Part shown: positions 17,206-26,431 of the stretch, in pieces
Layout: each line of letters opens with the position of its first letter
Position numbering within the stretch: the stretch's first letter is position 1
Assembly: GCA_009773315.1 (NCBI GenBank)
Contig: WRPE01000018.1
Coordinates: 1-55,563 of the forward strand
Length of the DNA: 55,563 nt
Reading direction: 5' to 3'
Source: Syntrophaceae bacterium
Lineage (GTDB): Bacteria; Desulfobacterota; Syntrophia; Syntrophales; Smithellaceae
Position numbers and translations under genes: made by a program
The notes under the pieces: model-generated
Databases searched by the model: none
Seen by the model: the letters and a program-made list of their open reading frames with translations, nothing else
Told to the model about the DNA's origin: nothing

Positions 17206-18897
17206 ATGAGAGTGATCCGTCTTAACGATTTACATCTGACATTGGATGAGCAAGAAGAATGCCTGGCGGCAAAGGCTGCTCAAGCGCTTGGCATTCCCGT
17301 TGCCGGCATTGCCTCATTGGCCGTTATTAAAAAAGCTCTGGATGCCCGGCGCAACAAGCCCCCTCATTTTGTTTATGCGGTAAAGATAAGTTTGACGGAC
17401 ACAGTAGCGCTACCGGAGGCATTGCCGGAAGGAATACAGATTTCGACGTTTCATGATGAACCGGTCATTGACTCGTCATCAGTCGGATCATCTGATGTCC
17501 TCCGCCGGTGCGTTAGTCCGGCGAATGCTGGAGGGGTGACGCCCGGCATACGCCGGGTAGACTATGCGCCGGGGGTGGAGAGGCCTCCCGTTGTGGTCAT
17601 CGGCAGCGGTCCCGCCGGTCTTTTTGCCGCCTACACGCTTACCGTAAAGGGCATATCGGTTGTGCTGCTGGAGAGAGGGCGACCCGTCGAAAAACGCGTG
17701 GAGGATGTGCGGATATTTTGGGAAAAAAGTCTGCTTGATCCGCAAAGCAATGTTCTTTTCGGCGAAGGAGGGGCCGGGACTTTTTCCGATGGGAAATTAA
17801 CCAGCCGAAGCAAAAACCCATATTCTTTGTGGGTTAAGAAAATTCTTGTGGACATGGGTGCACAAGAATCAATACTAGCCGACGCCAAGCCGCATATCGG
17901 CACGGACAGATTGCGTGAAGTCATCATCCATCTGAGGAAAAAACTTATAGAGATGGGCTGTGCCATTCAATTTGAGGCACAGGTAACGGATTTTATAATC
18001 CGGCAAGATAAAATTGCGGCAGTTGTGGTCAACGACAAACAAGAAATAAAAGCAGATGAAGTGATTCTCGCAATTGGCCAGAGCGCTGATGATACCTATC
18101 GGAAATTAGATGAACGCGGTGTAAAGATGGAGGCCAAGCCTTTTGCGATGGGTTTGCGTGTCGAGCATCCTCAGACCCTGATTAATTCGATTCAGTATGG
18201 CCGGTGGTCGAATCACCCGCATTTGCCGCCGGCGGAATATTTTGTCACCGCCACGACAGGCGGACTGAATCGTTCCGTTTATACATTTTGCATGTGTCCG
18301 GGAGGGCAGGTGATTGGTTGCAGCGCGCTTCCGGGATTTGTTATGACCAATGGCATGAGCAATAGCGAGCGCAGCGGAGAATTTGCCAACAGCGCCGTCG
18401 TTGTGAATGTGCGGGTGGAGGACTTTGCTGCACAGGGGGAGCCTCTGAGTGGCCTGGTCTTCCGCAGTCATTGGGAGAGAGAGGCTTTTTTGTCGGGTGG
18501 TGGCAACTATTGCGCCCCCGCTGAGAGGCTTTCCGGGTTTATCGAACAAAAATCATCCGGCGCTGTGGGTCGGACAAGTTTTTTGCCCGGCGTGAAAGCC
18601 GCTTTTCTTGCGGACGTGCTTCCTGATTTTGTGTCTGATGCGTTGCGGGTCGGGATCAAACAATTCGATAAAAAAATGCCGGGTTTTATTTCTGAGGAGG
18701 CTCATGTAATCGGTGTGGAAACCAGAACGTCATCGCCGGTGCGTATTTGCCGCGGGGTTGACGGACAAAGCGAAAATGTCCGGGGACTTTACCCCTGCGG
18801 GGAAGGTGCGGGTTACGCCGGAGGGATTATCAGTTCGGCGCTGGATGGCATTAAGGCTGCCCAGAACGTGATTGCGGCAATAAACGACTGTCAATAA
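17206..18897 (+). CDS. NAD(P)/FAD-dependent dehydrogenase, COG2509-type
   Basis: About 563 residues. An N-terminal ~120-residue domain is followed by the FAD-binding VVVIGSGPAGLFAAYTL (from ~129), LLERGRPVEKRVEDVRIFW and LFGEGGAGTFSDGKLTSR. The C terminus has GLYPCGEGAGYAGGIISSALDG, the second dinucleotide motif of the family. Its substrate is unknown; homologues are annotated only as uncharacterised FAD-dependent dehydrogenases. The start at 17206 was chosen for GGAG 7 bases upstream. The linker between the two domains carries a short palindromic insertion (17542-17557). Its 3' end overlaps the convergent ribD by 47 bases. Confidence 0.85.
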   Translation: MRVIRLNDLHLTLDEQEECLAAKAAQALGIPVAGIASLAVIKKALDARRNKPPHFVYAVKISLTDTVALPEALPEGIQISTFHDEPVIDSSSVGSSDVLRRCVSPANAGGVTPGIRRVDYAPGVERPPVVVIGSGPAGLFAAYTLTVKGISVVLLERGRPVEKRVEDVRIFWEKSLLDPQSNVLFGEGGAGTFSDGKLTSRSKNPYSLWVKKILVDMGAQESILADAKPHIGTDRLREVIIHLRKKLIEMGCAIQFEAQVTDFIIRQDKIAAVVVNDKQEIKADEVILAIGQSADDTYRKLDERGVKMEAKPFAMGLRVEHPQTLINSIQYGRWSNHPHLPPAEYFVTATTGGLNRSVYTFCMCPGGQVIGCSALPGFVMTNGMSNSERSGEFANSAVVVNVRVEDFAAQGEPLSGLVFRSHWEREAFLSGGGNYCAPAERLSGFIEQKSSGAVGRTSFLPGVKAAFLADVLPDFVSDALRVGIKQFDKKMPGFISEEAHVIGVETRTSSPVRICRGVDGQSENVRGLYPCGEGAGYAGGIISSALDGIKAAQNVIAAINDCQ

Positions 18898-19960
18898 TGA
18901 TATCAACGCCTTTTTTCATAACGCTTTGCACGGATAATATTTTTGCCTCTTCCAGTCTGCGAATATTGAGATCGCCTATCGCTTCAATTCCTTTGCCGAT
19001 AATCTTCGGCGCAATCACCGTAATCAGACGATTGACCAGGTTGTCTTGAAGGGCGGACGTAATGATTTGCGCGCCGCCTTCGATCAAAACCGAAGAAATA
19101 TTTCTTGCCGCAAGGTGCTGAAGTAATTTTTTCAGATTGACGTGGTTTCCCTCATCAGGATCAACCGTAATCAACTCAGCGCCCGCCATAGACAGGTTTT
19201 GAAAACGCGGATCGGAAGCATTTTTAGTTGTGACGATCAGCGTTGGTGTCTTGAAAATATTTTGCATCACGTTGGCCTCAGCGGTGATGGCCAGGCGGGA
19301 ATCCACGACAATTCTTAACGGATTGCGGCCGCGAACTCTTCTGACCGTCAGCGCCGGATTATCCTTGAGGACTGTTCCAATCCCCACCAATATGGCATCA
19401 TGCTCAGCCCGCAGTTGATGGGCGAATTTCAGGGATGCGGAAGAACTGATCCATTGTGACTGGCCTGTTACTGTGGCGATGCGTCCGTCCAGCGTTTGAG
19501 CGTATTTGACGGTGACAAAAGGCAGTCCCGTTTCCATGAAATGAAAGAAGACTTCGTTGAGATCGCGGCATTCATCTTCCAAAATGCCTGTTTTAATTTC
19601 AATCCCTGCGCTTTGCAGGCATTGAATGCCCTGACAGGAAACCAGGGGATTGGAATCGGTGGCGCCGACCACGACGCCCGCAATTTTATGTTGGATAATC
19701 CTGTCCGTGCAGGGAGATGTTTTACCGGAATGGCAACAGGGTTCCAGCGTCACATAAAGGGTAGAGCCTGTGACATCTTCCGTCGCGTTTTGGATCGCAT
19801 TGACTTCCGCGTGGTTTTGGCCGCAACATTGATGGTAGCCCTGCCCGATGATTCTGTCGTTCTTAACAATAACAGCTCCCACCATCGGATTGGGGCTGGC
19901 ATATCCCCGACCTTTAGCGGCCAGCTTCAAGGCCAGTTGCATATAGTGTTCGTCATTCAT
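18851..19960 (-). CDS. ribD: Bifunctional riboflavin deaminase/reductase RibD
   Basis: A 369-residue, two-domain enzyme of riboflavin synthesis. The deaminase domain (1-~145) has the zinc-site motifs HAEVNAI and PCCHSGKTSPC. The reductase domain (~146-360) has YAQTLDGRIAT, HDAILVGIGTVLKDNPALTVR and LIEGGAQI. It converts the pyrimidine from GTP cyclohydrolase II to 5-amino-6-ribitylaminouracil phosphate. It is not next to other rib genes. It overlaps the convergent FAD-dehydrogenase gene by 47 bases. Confidence 0.95.
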   Translation of the reverse strand: MNDEHYMQLALKLAAKGRGYASPNPMVGAVIVKNDRIIGQGYHQCCGQNHAEVNAIQNATEDVTGSTLYVTLEPCCHSGKTSPCTDRIIQHKIAGVVVGATDSNPLVSCQGIQCLQSAGIEIKTGILEDECRDLNEVFFHFMETGLPFVTVKYAQTLDGRIATVTGQSQWISSSASLKFAHQLRAEHDAILVGIGTVLKDNPALTVRRVRGRNPLRIVVDSRLAITAEANVMQNIFKTPTLIVTTKNASDPRFQNLSMAGAELITVDPDEGNHVNLKKLLQHLAARNISSVLIEGGAQIITSALQDNLVNRLITVIAPKIIGKGIEAIGDLNIRRLEEAKILSVQSVMKKGVDIIIDSRLLPQSRSGQP

Positions 19961-20004
19961 ATTGATTTTATTATCTCATTGACTAAACCAATGCAATCAA
20001 TTTT

Positions 20005-20018
20005 GTGATTGGAATCAC
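20005..20018. promoter_or_regulatory. Possible operator palindrome upstream of the pilin promoter
   Basis: GTGATT-GG-AATCAC is a perfect inverted repeat ending 10 bases before the -35 box. It shares its left half with a second inverted repeat, CAATCA...TGATTG at 19994-20011. The position suits an activator site, but this is inference. Confidence 0.35.
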
Positions 20019-20028
20019 CATAAATTTA

Positions 20029-20056
20029 TTGACTTCTGACGAAAAGAGAGTAAAAT
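20029..20056 (+). promoter_or_regulatory. Promoter of the riboswitch-pilin operon
   Basis: TTGACT (five of six), a 16-base spacer and TAAAAT (five of six). Transcription should start near 20063, a few bases before the riboswitch aptamer. Confidence 0.65.
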
Positions 20057-20069
20057 TCTAGTCAAAGCT

Positions 20070-20160
20070 TGAAAAGGGCAAACCACCTGAAAAGGCGGGA
20101 CGCAAAGTTACTGGCCTAAGTCTTTGACGGGATAAGGCGGCAGGACTGCCGGGCAGTTTA
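20070..20160 (+). ncRNA. Cyclic-di-GMP-I (GEMM) riboswitch
   Basis: The aptamer core is recognisable: GGGCAAACC at 20076, a GAAA tetraloop-type segment, GGGACGCAAAG and GGCCTAAG, then a GC-rich second stem closing with GGCAGGACTGCCGGGCAG. These conserved stretches bind the guanines of c-di-GMP and form the tetraloop-receptor contact. About 65 bases separate it from pilD. I see no clear intrinsic terminator there (a T-poor, A-rich stretch follows), so control may act on translation or through a weaker structure. Confidence 0.9.
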
Positions 20161-20224
20161 ACACAAGTCCAGCATTCCTGAAAAATCCCATAAAAAAAGT
20201 TCAAAAATTTAGAAGAGAGTTGCC

Positions 20225-20986
20225 ATGAATTTAAATATTTTTGCCTTCATCTTCGGCGCCGCCATCGGTAGCTTTCTCAATGTCTGTATTTTTCGCATAC
20301 CGGATCATGAATCCATCGTCAAGCCTCTTTCCCAGTGTCCTCACTGTCATCAACCGATTCGTTTTTATGATAATATTCCTATGATTAGCTTTCTTGTTTT
20401 GCGTGCCAGGTGCCGGGATTGCGGCGGAAAGATTTCCTGGCGATACCCGCTGGTTGAGTTGATTACCGCCCTCCTGGCCTTGTTGCTGTTTATGAAATTC
20501 GGTCTGACGCTCAATTTTCTGGTTTTTTTCATTTTTACCGCTGTCTTGATTACAATCAGTTTCATCGATCTGGATCATCAGATTATTCCTGATATTTTAT
20601 CTCTGCCCGGCATTCCCATCTTTTTCCTGGCGGCTATCTTTATCGTAAGGCTTCCCTGGCAAGAGGCCCTCATTGGCTTACTTATCGGCGGCGGCATGCT
20701 TTTTCTGATTGCTTTCGTTTATGAGTTCATAACCAAGCGTGAAGGCATGGGCGGCGGCGATATTAAACTGCTGGCGATGATCGGTGGTTTTCTGGGATGG
20801 AAATCATTGATATTTGTCTTACTATTCAGCTCATTAGCCGGGGCCGTCGTCGGGATTACGGTAATGATTATTAAAAAGCAGGACATGAAATACGCCGTGC
20901 CTTTTGGACCTTTTTTATCGCTGGCGGCAGTTGCCTACATTTTCTGGGGCGAGATATTTATGAGATTTCTGATTTTCCGATATTGA
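20225..20986 (+). CDS. pilD: Type IV prepilin peptidase/N-methyltransferase PilD
   Basis: A 253-residue membrane protein with an N-terminal helix (IFGAAIGSFLNVCIFRIP), two zinc-type CxxC pairs in the cytoplasmic loop (CPHC near 38, CRDC near 62) and six or so further helices. The catalytic aspartates are in SFIDLDHQIIPD and GMGGGDIK. It cleaves the leader of type IV prepilins and methylates the new N-terminal Phe. It is the first gene after the c-di-GMP riboswitch and is followed by four pilin-like genes that are its substrates. GspO-type service for type II secretion is also possible. Confidence 0.93.
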   Translation: MNLNIFAFIFGAAIGSFLNVCIFRIPDHESIVKPLSQCPHCHQPIRFYDNIPMISFLVLRARCRDCGGKISWRYPLVELITALLALLLFMKFGLTLNFLVFFIFTAVLITISFIDLDHQIIPDILSLPGIPIFFLAAIFIVRLPWQEALIGLLIGGGMLFLIAFVYEFITKREGMGGGDIKLLAMIGGFLGWKSLIFVLLFSSLAGAVVGITVMIIKKQDMKYAVPFGPFLSLAAVAYIFWGEIFMRFLIFRY

Positions 20987-21018
20987 CAGGCGAGATGAAA
21001 TGTTTTTCAGGAGCGACA

Positions 21019-21474
21019 ATGCGAAGAAAATTGGTAAGCGGCTTTACTTTAATTGAATTAATGATTGTTATCGTAATAATGGGTATTTTGGCGGCCATTG
21101 CCGCGCCAAATTTTATGGAATATATGAAGTCCCGGAGATTGAGTGGAGCAACAACGCAGTTATATGTTGATCTTATGAACGCCAGAAGTCAGGCTGTCAG
21201 CCAGAATATGAATATTATTGTGTCATTTGACAACAACCACCAATACAGAATTATCCCGGATCTCAATGGGAACGAAACGATTGACACTGGTGAAACAGGT
21301 CCATTGCGTGACATTCACCCGGATTATGCTGATGTAACGTTTTCCACAACTTTCAATCCCGTCTTTCGTGCTAATGGAACCGGAAAGAATCCCACAATCA
21401 CGATAACCAGTGCATCTCTTGCACAACCCAAAAAAATTACGATAAGCACTGCGGGTCGTGTAAAGATCAACTGA
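21019..21474 (+). CDS. fimT: GspH/FimT-type minor pseudopilin
   Basis: A 151-residue prepilin with a short basic leader and the processing site SG|FTLIELMIVIVIMG, where Glu5 of the mature protein is present. The remainder (ARSQAVSQNMNIIVSF, then IRDIHPDYADVTF-like beta segments and PKKITISTAGRVKIN) is the FimT/GspH fold. Such subunits prime pilus assembly. AGGAG lies 6 bases before this ATG. An ATG 12 codons earlier overlaps pilD and lacks a site. Confidence 0.88.
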   Translation: MRRKLVSGFTLIELMIVIVIMGILAAIAAPNFMEYMKSRRLSGATTQLYVDLMNARSQAVSQNMNIIVSFDNNHQYRIIPDLNGNETIDTGETGPLRDIHPDYADVTFSTTFNPVFRANGTGKNPTITITSASLAQPKKITISTAGRVKIN

Positions 21475-21484
21475 TGAGGCCAAT

Positions 21485-21961
21485 ATGAAAAAAATAAAAT
21501 CTATTCATAGTAATATAGAACGAAATCATGGGTTTACTCTTATTGAAATCCTGATTGCCATGTTTATTTTGACCGTTGCGATTTTGGCTCTGGTATCCGT
21601 CACGATCATGGTCATCAAAGGAAATTCGTTAAACAAAATGATGAACACAGCCACAACTTTAGCGAAAGATCAAATGGAAACTCTAAAAAATTCCAGTCAG
21701 ACTGATGATGCCGGTTTCAACAGCATTGCTTCTTCCAGTTGGTCAGCCGTAACAGGCTTTCCTGACTATCAAAGACAATGGACGGTAACCACGACTACCG
21801 GTAACAGTTCATGCACAGCATCGGGCACGCCATACACGTGCTGTACTGGCAGTACGACGGGGACCTGTCCGAATAAAAAGAGCGTCGCTATGGAAGTCCG
21901 TTGGCAATGGCAGGGCAGTGATCATAATGTGACGTTGAATACGATTATTACTGAAAAATAA
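21485..21961 (+). CDS. pilV: PilV-type minor pilin
   Basis: A 158-residue prepilin with a processing site HG|FTLIEILIAMFILTVAIL. The gene lies between fimT and pilW, the standard minor-pilin order. The C-terminal part has two nearby cysteine pairs (SCTASG and TCCTGS...TC) that may form disulfides. In family members PilV forms part of the pilus tip priming complex. Confidence 0.85.
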   Translation: MKKIKSIHSNIERNHGFTLIEILIAMFILTVAILALVSVTIMVIKGNSLNKMMNTATTLAKDQMETLKNSSQTDDAGFNSIASSSWSAVTGFPDYQRQWTVTTTTGNSSCTASGTPYTCCTGSTTGTCPNKKSVAMEVRWQWQGSDHNVTLNTIITEK

Positions 21962-21969
21962 ATAGAAAC

Positions 21970-22692
21970 GTGAAAAAAGTTATGAAAAACAATCATTATC
22001 TATCCAAGACAGGCAAAGCTGAAGTTTTCAATTGTGAAAATAAGCACAAAGGTTTTACGCTGATTGAATTAATGATTGCGATGGCTGTGGGACTCGTATT
22101 GCTGGCAGCGGTCTATTCTGTTTTTATCTTGCAAAATAAAGAGTTAAATAAACAGGAACAAATAGCGGTGATGCAGGGTAATGCGAGAATGGCTATGGAT
22201 ATGATGATCAAAGACATCATGATGGCGGGATATGCAGGTTATAATAGTACCATTATATTAACTAGATGTGTGGGTACAACTACCGCGACCAACGCACCTT
22301 GTGTTGGAGTTACCGTGGCCAATGCCAACACCATCAGTTTCGCGATGGATGTGAACGATGATTCGAACAGTGGGAGCGCCGACGGAGATCGTGACGATGC
22401 CAACGAAAATATTACTTATGATTTATATACATCCGGCGGCGTACAGGTGCTGGGACGTAAATCGTCCACTTCGGCAAATAAACAACCCGTTGTCGAAAAT
22501 GTATCCGCCCTTGTTTTTTCCTATTTACCTGCTACAGGAACAACATCCACAACCAATCTGGCTAACATTCGTAGAATTCAAATCAGCGTTACAACCAGGA
22601 CGGCAAACATTGATCTGAATACAGGCAACTACCTTTACTATAATCTGATTTCAATTGTTACGCCACGTAATCTGCAACTACCAGGTTTTTGA
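21970..22692 (+). CDS. pilW: PilW-type minor pilin
   Basis: About 240 residues with a long leader ending KG|FTLIELMIAMAVGLVLLAAVYSVF. The segment MAMDMMIKDIMMAGYAGYN after the helix is typical of PilW. A GTG at 21970 or an ATG at 21982 may be the start; neither has a strong ribosome-binding site. The middle has an Asp/Asn-rich patch (DVNDDSNSGSADGDRDDAN) that could bind calcium, as reported for some minor pilins. Confidence 0.87.
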   Translation: MKKVMKNNHYLSKTGKAEVFNCENKHKGFTLIELMIAMAVGLVLLAAVYSVFILQNKELNKQEQIAVMQGNARMAMDMMIKDIMMAGYAGYNSTIILTRCVGTTTATNAPCVGVTVANANTISFAMDVNDDSNSGSADGDRDDANENITYDLYTSGGVQVLGRKSSTSANKQPVVENVSALVFSYLPATGTTSTTNLANIRRIQISVTTRTANIDLNTGNYLYYNLISIVTPRNLQLPGF

Positions 22693-22777
22693 GAAGAAAG
22701 ATGAAATATAATAACGCAAAACAGTTCATTATTCTGATAAAATTATTGACACGAAGTTGATGATGATGAGGTAATTT

Positions 22778-23929
22778 ATGCAATTCCCGCAATCGCCGAA
22801 AACAATAAATAATGAAAAAGGCATGGTTCTGGTCGTGTCCGTCATGCTTCTTGCCGTATTGGTATTGATTGGTTTTACGGCTCTTAATGTGACGACAACC
22901 GATATGAAAATAAGCAGTAATTATAGGGAGGGCGCGCGGGCTTTTTATAATGCCGAAGCAGGCGTTGAGATGGTCATCGCTTACTTACGCACCAATACGG
23001 TATCCTATCCCACTACCGACGCCAATGCAACGGACATCGCCGAAAATACCACCTGCTCCTCTGGGTACTGTACGCCAATCCCATTGACCGTCCCAACGGG
23101 GTTTTCCTTTGTGGCAAAAGCCTTACCCTCACGCATCACTCCAGTATACCTCTATGGCTACAACATTGCTAATAAACTCTATGTTTTCCGCGTGACTGGA
23201 ACAGGGCCCAATAATGCCTCCAGAACGATTGAGGTCGTCATCGAAAAGATTCCGATGCGGCCCCAGAACGCGGACGGTGCGGTGGCCATGTATGGCGGCG
23301 GACCTGCGGTGCAATTTAAAACGGGCGGCGGCGGTGGCTATGCTGTTGACGGTCATGATTATCCTGTTCCCGCGAACCCGGCCTGCAATGGCAGTGCCTG
23401 CGACACGACGGCGACCGCATTGCCCGCCGTACCGGGTCTGTTTACGGTCATGACCCCGACCCTCACTGGAAATGTTGACGCTCATCTGGGGGGGGTCCCA
23501 ACGCAAACGTTGGGTCCCAGCAAAGAACCTGAATACAATGATTACGTGAACTACATTATTGCGAACAACCTTTACCAGACCACCCTGGGTACGCGGGCCA
23601 ATCCTGCCGTCACGGTCATTCCGAACGGCACCACCCTGAATGCCTCCGTAAACGGTGCAGGCATCATCATCGTCGATAATGGCGGATCACTTCAAGTTAA
23701 TGGCAACTTCTGCTACGAAGGGCTTGTCATTCTGAGGGGGACCGGCAGAGTTTTCGGTTCCGGTACGGGTAATATATTCGGTTCCGTCGTGACGATTGGT
23801 CATACGAGCAAGCTGATCGATCTTACAGGTAGCATCAACCTGTTTTACAGTTCTGCAGCCCTTTCCAACCTCAGCAACATTCCTTCAACCAGGCAAGGAA
23901 AACGAAAGGCTTGGCGGGATGTTTCCTAA
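22778..23929 (+). CDS. pilX: PilX-type pilus assembly protein (long form)
   Basis: A 383-residue protein whose N terminus NEKGMVLVVSVMLLAVLVLIGFTALN and following NYREGARAFYNAEAGVEMV match the PilX N-terminal domain. It lacks the FTLIE form of the processing site, as usual for PilX. It is about twice the length of classical PilX. The extra C-terminal region is Gly-, Asn- and Thr-rich, with a poly-Gly loop (TGGGGGYAV) and repeating beta-like segments. It is the last pilin gene here; no pilY1 or major pilin follows on this strand. An 85-base gap separates it from pilW. Confidence 0.82.
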   Translation: MQFPQSPKTINNEKGMVLVVSVMLLAVLVLIGFTALNVTTTDMKISSNYREGARAFYNAEAGVEMVIAYLRTNTVSYPTTDANATDIAENTTCSSGYCTPIPLTVPTGFSFVAKALPSRITPVYLYGYNIANKLYVFRVTGTGPNNASRTIEVVIEKIPMRPQNADGAVAMYGGGPAVQFKTGGGGGYAVDGHDYPVPANPACNGSACDTTATALPAVPGLFTVMTPTLTGNVDAHLGGVPTQTLGPSKEPEYNDYVNYIIANNLYQTTLGTRANPAVTVIPNGTTLNASVNGAGIIIVDNGGSLQVNGNFCYEGLVILRGTGRVFGSGTGNIFGSVVTIGHTSKLIDLTGSINLFYSSAALSNLSNIPSTRQGKRKAWRDVS

Positions 23930-23956
23930 GTTTTAGAGCATTAATGTTTTCCCGTT

Positions 23957-24556
23957 TTATGGTGTTGCAGATTCCTCCCTGCCGACTCCTTCCCACCAAT
24001 CGTCGGGCAGTTTGCCTTTGTTCTTTGCCTTTAGTTCGTCGGTCAGTTTCCACATTTCCGCTGAGATCCTGCGGTTCTCTTCTATTGCGCCATCCATTGC
24101 AATCTGGTCCTTACTTGCTGTGGCTTTCCTCATACGCGTAAGAGTCTTGTTTATGTCAGCCTTCAGCTTGTCCATTTTCTCCCGGTAAGCCTTCAAATCA
24201 ACCTTTTCTTCTTTTGCGTTAGCTTCTGGAACAGTTGTTACATTCGCATGGGGAACAGTTTCTTCTTTAATTGTTTTTTCCAGGGCTGGAGTAACCTTAG
24301 GGATAATTTGTTTGGACTGATTCGTTTGATAATCATCAGCATGAATCTTCGACTTCTCTATTACCTTAACCGTATCCTTCTCAATACCCATCGTTCCGCC
24401 GCGGACAAAGAAAGTAATCTGGCCGTCTTCCTCCCAGTATTTGGATGTAATAAACTGTCCGCCGCCTTTCAGGTGAATGATATAAGACGCATGACTGAAT
24501 AAAGGAAAAGCAAAAAATGAAATCAGAATAAATGCCGATAGTATTATTTTTTTCAT
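23957..24556 (-). CDS. Exported protein of unknown function with a coiled C-terminal half
   Basis: A 199-residue product with a clear signal peptide (MKKIILSAFILISFFAFPLFSHA). A short beta-rich domain follows (YIIHLKGGGQFITSKYWEEDGQITFF, then GTMGIEKDTVKVIEK), as seen in several delta-type periplasmic proteins. The second half is Lys/Glu-rich and predicted helical (YREKMDKLKADINKTLTRM...). I do not know its function. AAGGA lies 8 bases before the ATG at 24556. It is convergent with pilX and has no operon partner. Confidence 0.75.
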   Translation of the reverse strand: MKKIILSAFILISFFAFPLFSHASYIIHLKGGGQFITSKYWEEDGQITFFVRGGTMGIEKDTVKVIEKSKIHADDYQTNQSKQIIPKVTPALEKTIKEETVPHANVTTVPEANAKEEKVDLKAYREKMDKLKADINKTLTRMRKATASKDQIAMDGAIEENRRISAEMWKLTDELKAKNKGKLPDDWWEGVGREESATP

Positions 24557-24756
24557 GATTAACATCCTTAAAAGTCATTTGTTTGCAATAATATAGAAAA
24601 GACCATAACGGATGTCAAACGATTCTTTGAACAGCAACGGCAGGGATTGGAGAAGTGAAGTTTGCAATAAACCTGACAGTTCAGCTTGCCATGACAAGCG
24701 GCAAATGATAAAAGCCTCTTGTCACTTTTTTATAAGAAAGGTTTTTACGCTTTGTA

Positions 24757-26421
24757 ATGAAGAATAAACTCGTTGCCCTGATCGCAAATGCCTTAACGGC
24801 TTGTACGCAAAAAGGCCTGTTGCCGGACGTGGAATTGTCGCACATTGAAATCGAAGTGCCGGCCAATCCCGAACATGGCGATTACGCTTCTAATGTGGCT
24901 ATGATTCTGGCGTCCCAGGCCAACCAAAATCCCCGCAACATTGCTAAGATTATACAGGAAAATCTGACCGATCCGGAAGGAATCATCGAAAAAACACAAA
25001 TAGCCGGTCCCGGTTTTTTGAATTTTCGAATGAAAGACGATTTATGGCGGAAAACCCTGCAAAACATCCTACGTGAAAAGGAAAAATACGGTTCTCTCGA
25101 TATGGGTCAAGGGAAGAAAGTTCAGGTGGAGTTCGTCAGTGCCAACCCCACGGGTCCTCTGCACATTGGCCATGCGCGCGGCGCGGTGGTCGGGGATGTC
25201 CTGGCCAATCTGCTTTCGGCAACCGGTTATGCCGTTTCCAGGGAATATTATATCAATGATGCCGGGAACCAGATGAATAATCTGGGAAAATCCGTGCTGT
25301 ACCGCTATCGGGAACTTCTGGGCGAAAAAATCGAGTTTCCCGAAAACTGCTATCGCGGTGATTATATTAAAGATATTTCCGCCGATATTATAAAAAAAGA
25401 CGGCAATCGCTATCTGACCGAAAACGAAGAGGAAACGGTTCCATATTTCAACGCCATTGCCGGCGGCGTTATCCTCAAAGAAATCAAGACGGATTTAAAG
25501 GACTTCGGCGTGACCTTCGACTTCTATTTCAGCGAGAAGGAATTATACAAGGAAAACGGCGTGAGTGATCTTTTGTCCTCTTTGCAAGAGCAGGGCTTTA
25601 TTTATTCGGACGGCGAAACGCTATGGTTTAAAACAACAGCTTTCGGTGATGAAAAAGACCGTGTCGTTATCCGAAAAAACGGCGAGCCGACTTACTTTGC
25701 CGCCGATATCGCCTATCATAAAAATAAATTTGCCCGCGGTTTTGACATGCTGATCGATATCTGGGGCGCGGATCACCACGGGTATATGCCCCGCCTCTGG
25801 GCCGCGATTCAGGCCCTGGGACACCGCAAAGACGATCTGAAAATCATTCTTGTGCAACTGGTAAATTTATTACGCGCGGGTGAGCCGGTGGCCATGTCCA
25901 CGCGTTCCGGCGAATTTGTAACGCTCAGGGAAGTATTGGACGAAGTGGGCAAGGACGCGGCCCGCTATAATTTTCTAATGCGTCGATCGGACAGCCACCT
26001 GGATTTCGACCTGGACGTTGCTAAAAAACAATCCAATGAAAATCCGGTTTTCTATGTCCAATACGCGCATGCCAGAATCTGTAGTATTGTTCGGATGGCA
26101 GAGGGGCGGGGCATGGCGCTGCCGACTTTCGAAAATATTAATCCCTCTCTCCTGATAGAACCGGAAGAAAGAACATTAGTTAAAATGATGGCGCGTTATC
26201 CCGAAATGCTGGAAGGCGCCGCGAAATCGCTGGAGGTTCACCGCCTGACCTTCTATCTGAATGAACTGGCGGGTATCTTTCACAGTTACTACAATAAGAA
26301 TAAAGTCATGACGGAAGATGCGGCGCTGTCGGACGCGCGCCTGGTTTTGGTCGATGCGGTGCGCATTGTGCTGGCGAACGCGCTGAAAATATTAGGTGTC
26401 AATGCGCCGGAGAAGATGTGA
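24757..26421 (+). CDS. argS: Arginyl-tRNA synthetase
   Basis: A 554-residue class I synthetase. The N-terminal additional domain (1-~90) precedes the HIGH signature in [14 protein letters not shown] near residue 135. The KMSKS loop is replaced by [12 protein letters not shown], as normal for many ArgRS. The anticodon-binding C-terminal helical domain ends near [10 protein letters not shown]. It charges tRNA-Arg and needs bound tRNA for activation. It probably forms an operon with the SPOR gene 10 bases downstream. Confidence 0.96.
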   Translation: MKNKLVALIANALTACTQKGLLPDVELSHIEIEVPANPEHGDYASNVAMILASQANQNPRNIAKIIQENLTDPEGIIEKTQIAGPGFLNFRMKDDLWRKTLQNILREKEKYGSLDMGQGKKVQVEFVSANPTGPLHIGHARGAVVGDVLANLLSATGYAVSREYYINDAGNQMNNLGKSVLYRYRELLGEKIEFPENCYRGDYIKDISADIIKKDGNRYLTENEEETVPYFNAIAGGVILKEIKTDLKDFGVTFDFYFSEKELYKENGVSDLLSSLQEQGFIYSDGETLWFKTTAFGDEKDRVVIRKNGEPTYFAADIAYHKNKFARGFDMLIDIWGADHHGYMPRLWAAIQALGHRKDDLKIILVQLVNLLRAGEPVAMSTRSGEFVTLREVLDEVGKDAARYNFLMRRSDSHLDFDLDVAKKQSNENPVFYVQYAHARICSIVRMAEGRGMALPTFENINPSLLIEPEERTLVKMMARYPEMLEGAAKSLEVHRLTFYLNELAGIFHSYYNKNKVMTEDAALSDARLVLVDAVRIVLANALKILGVNAPEKM

Positions 26422-26431
26422 AAGGCATGAA

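Noticed and set aside
24567-24756. Small RNA or riboswitch ahead of argS
   Set aside because: Only a short imperfect stem around GCTTGCCATGACAAGC is visible, with no conserved motif; I see nothing supportable in this gap.
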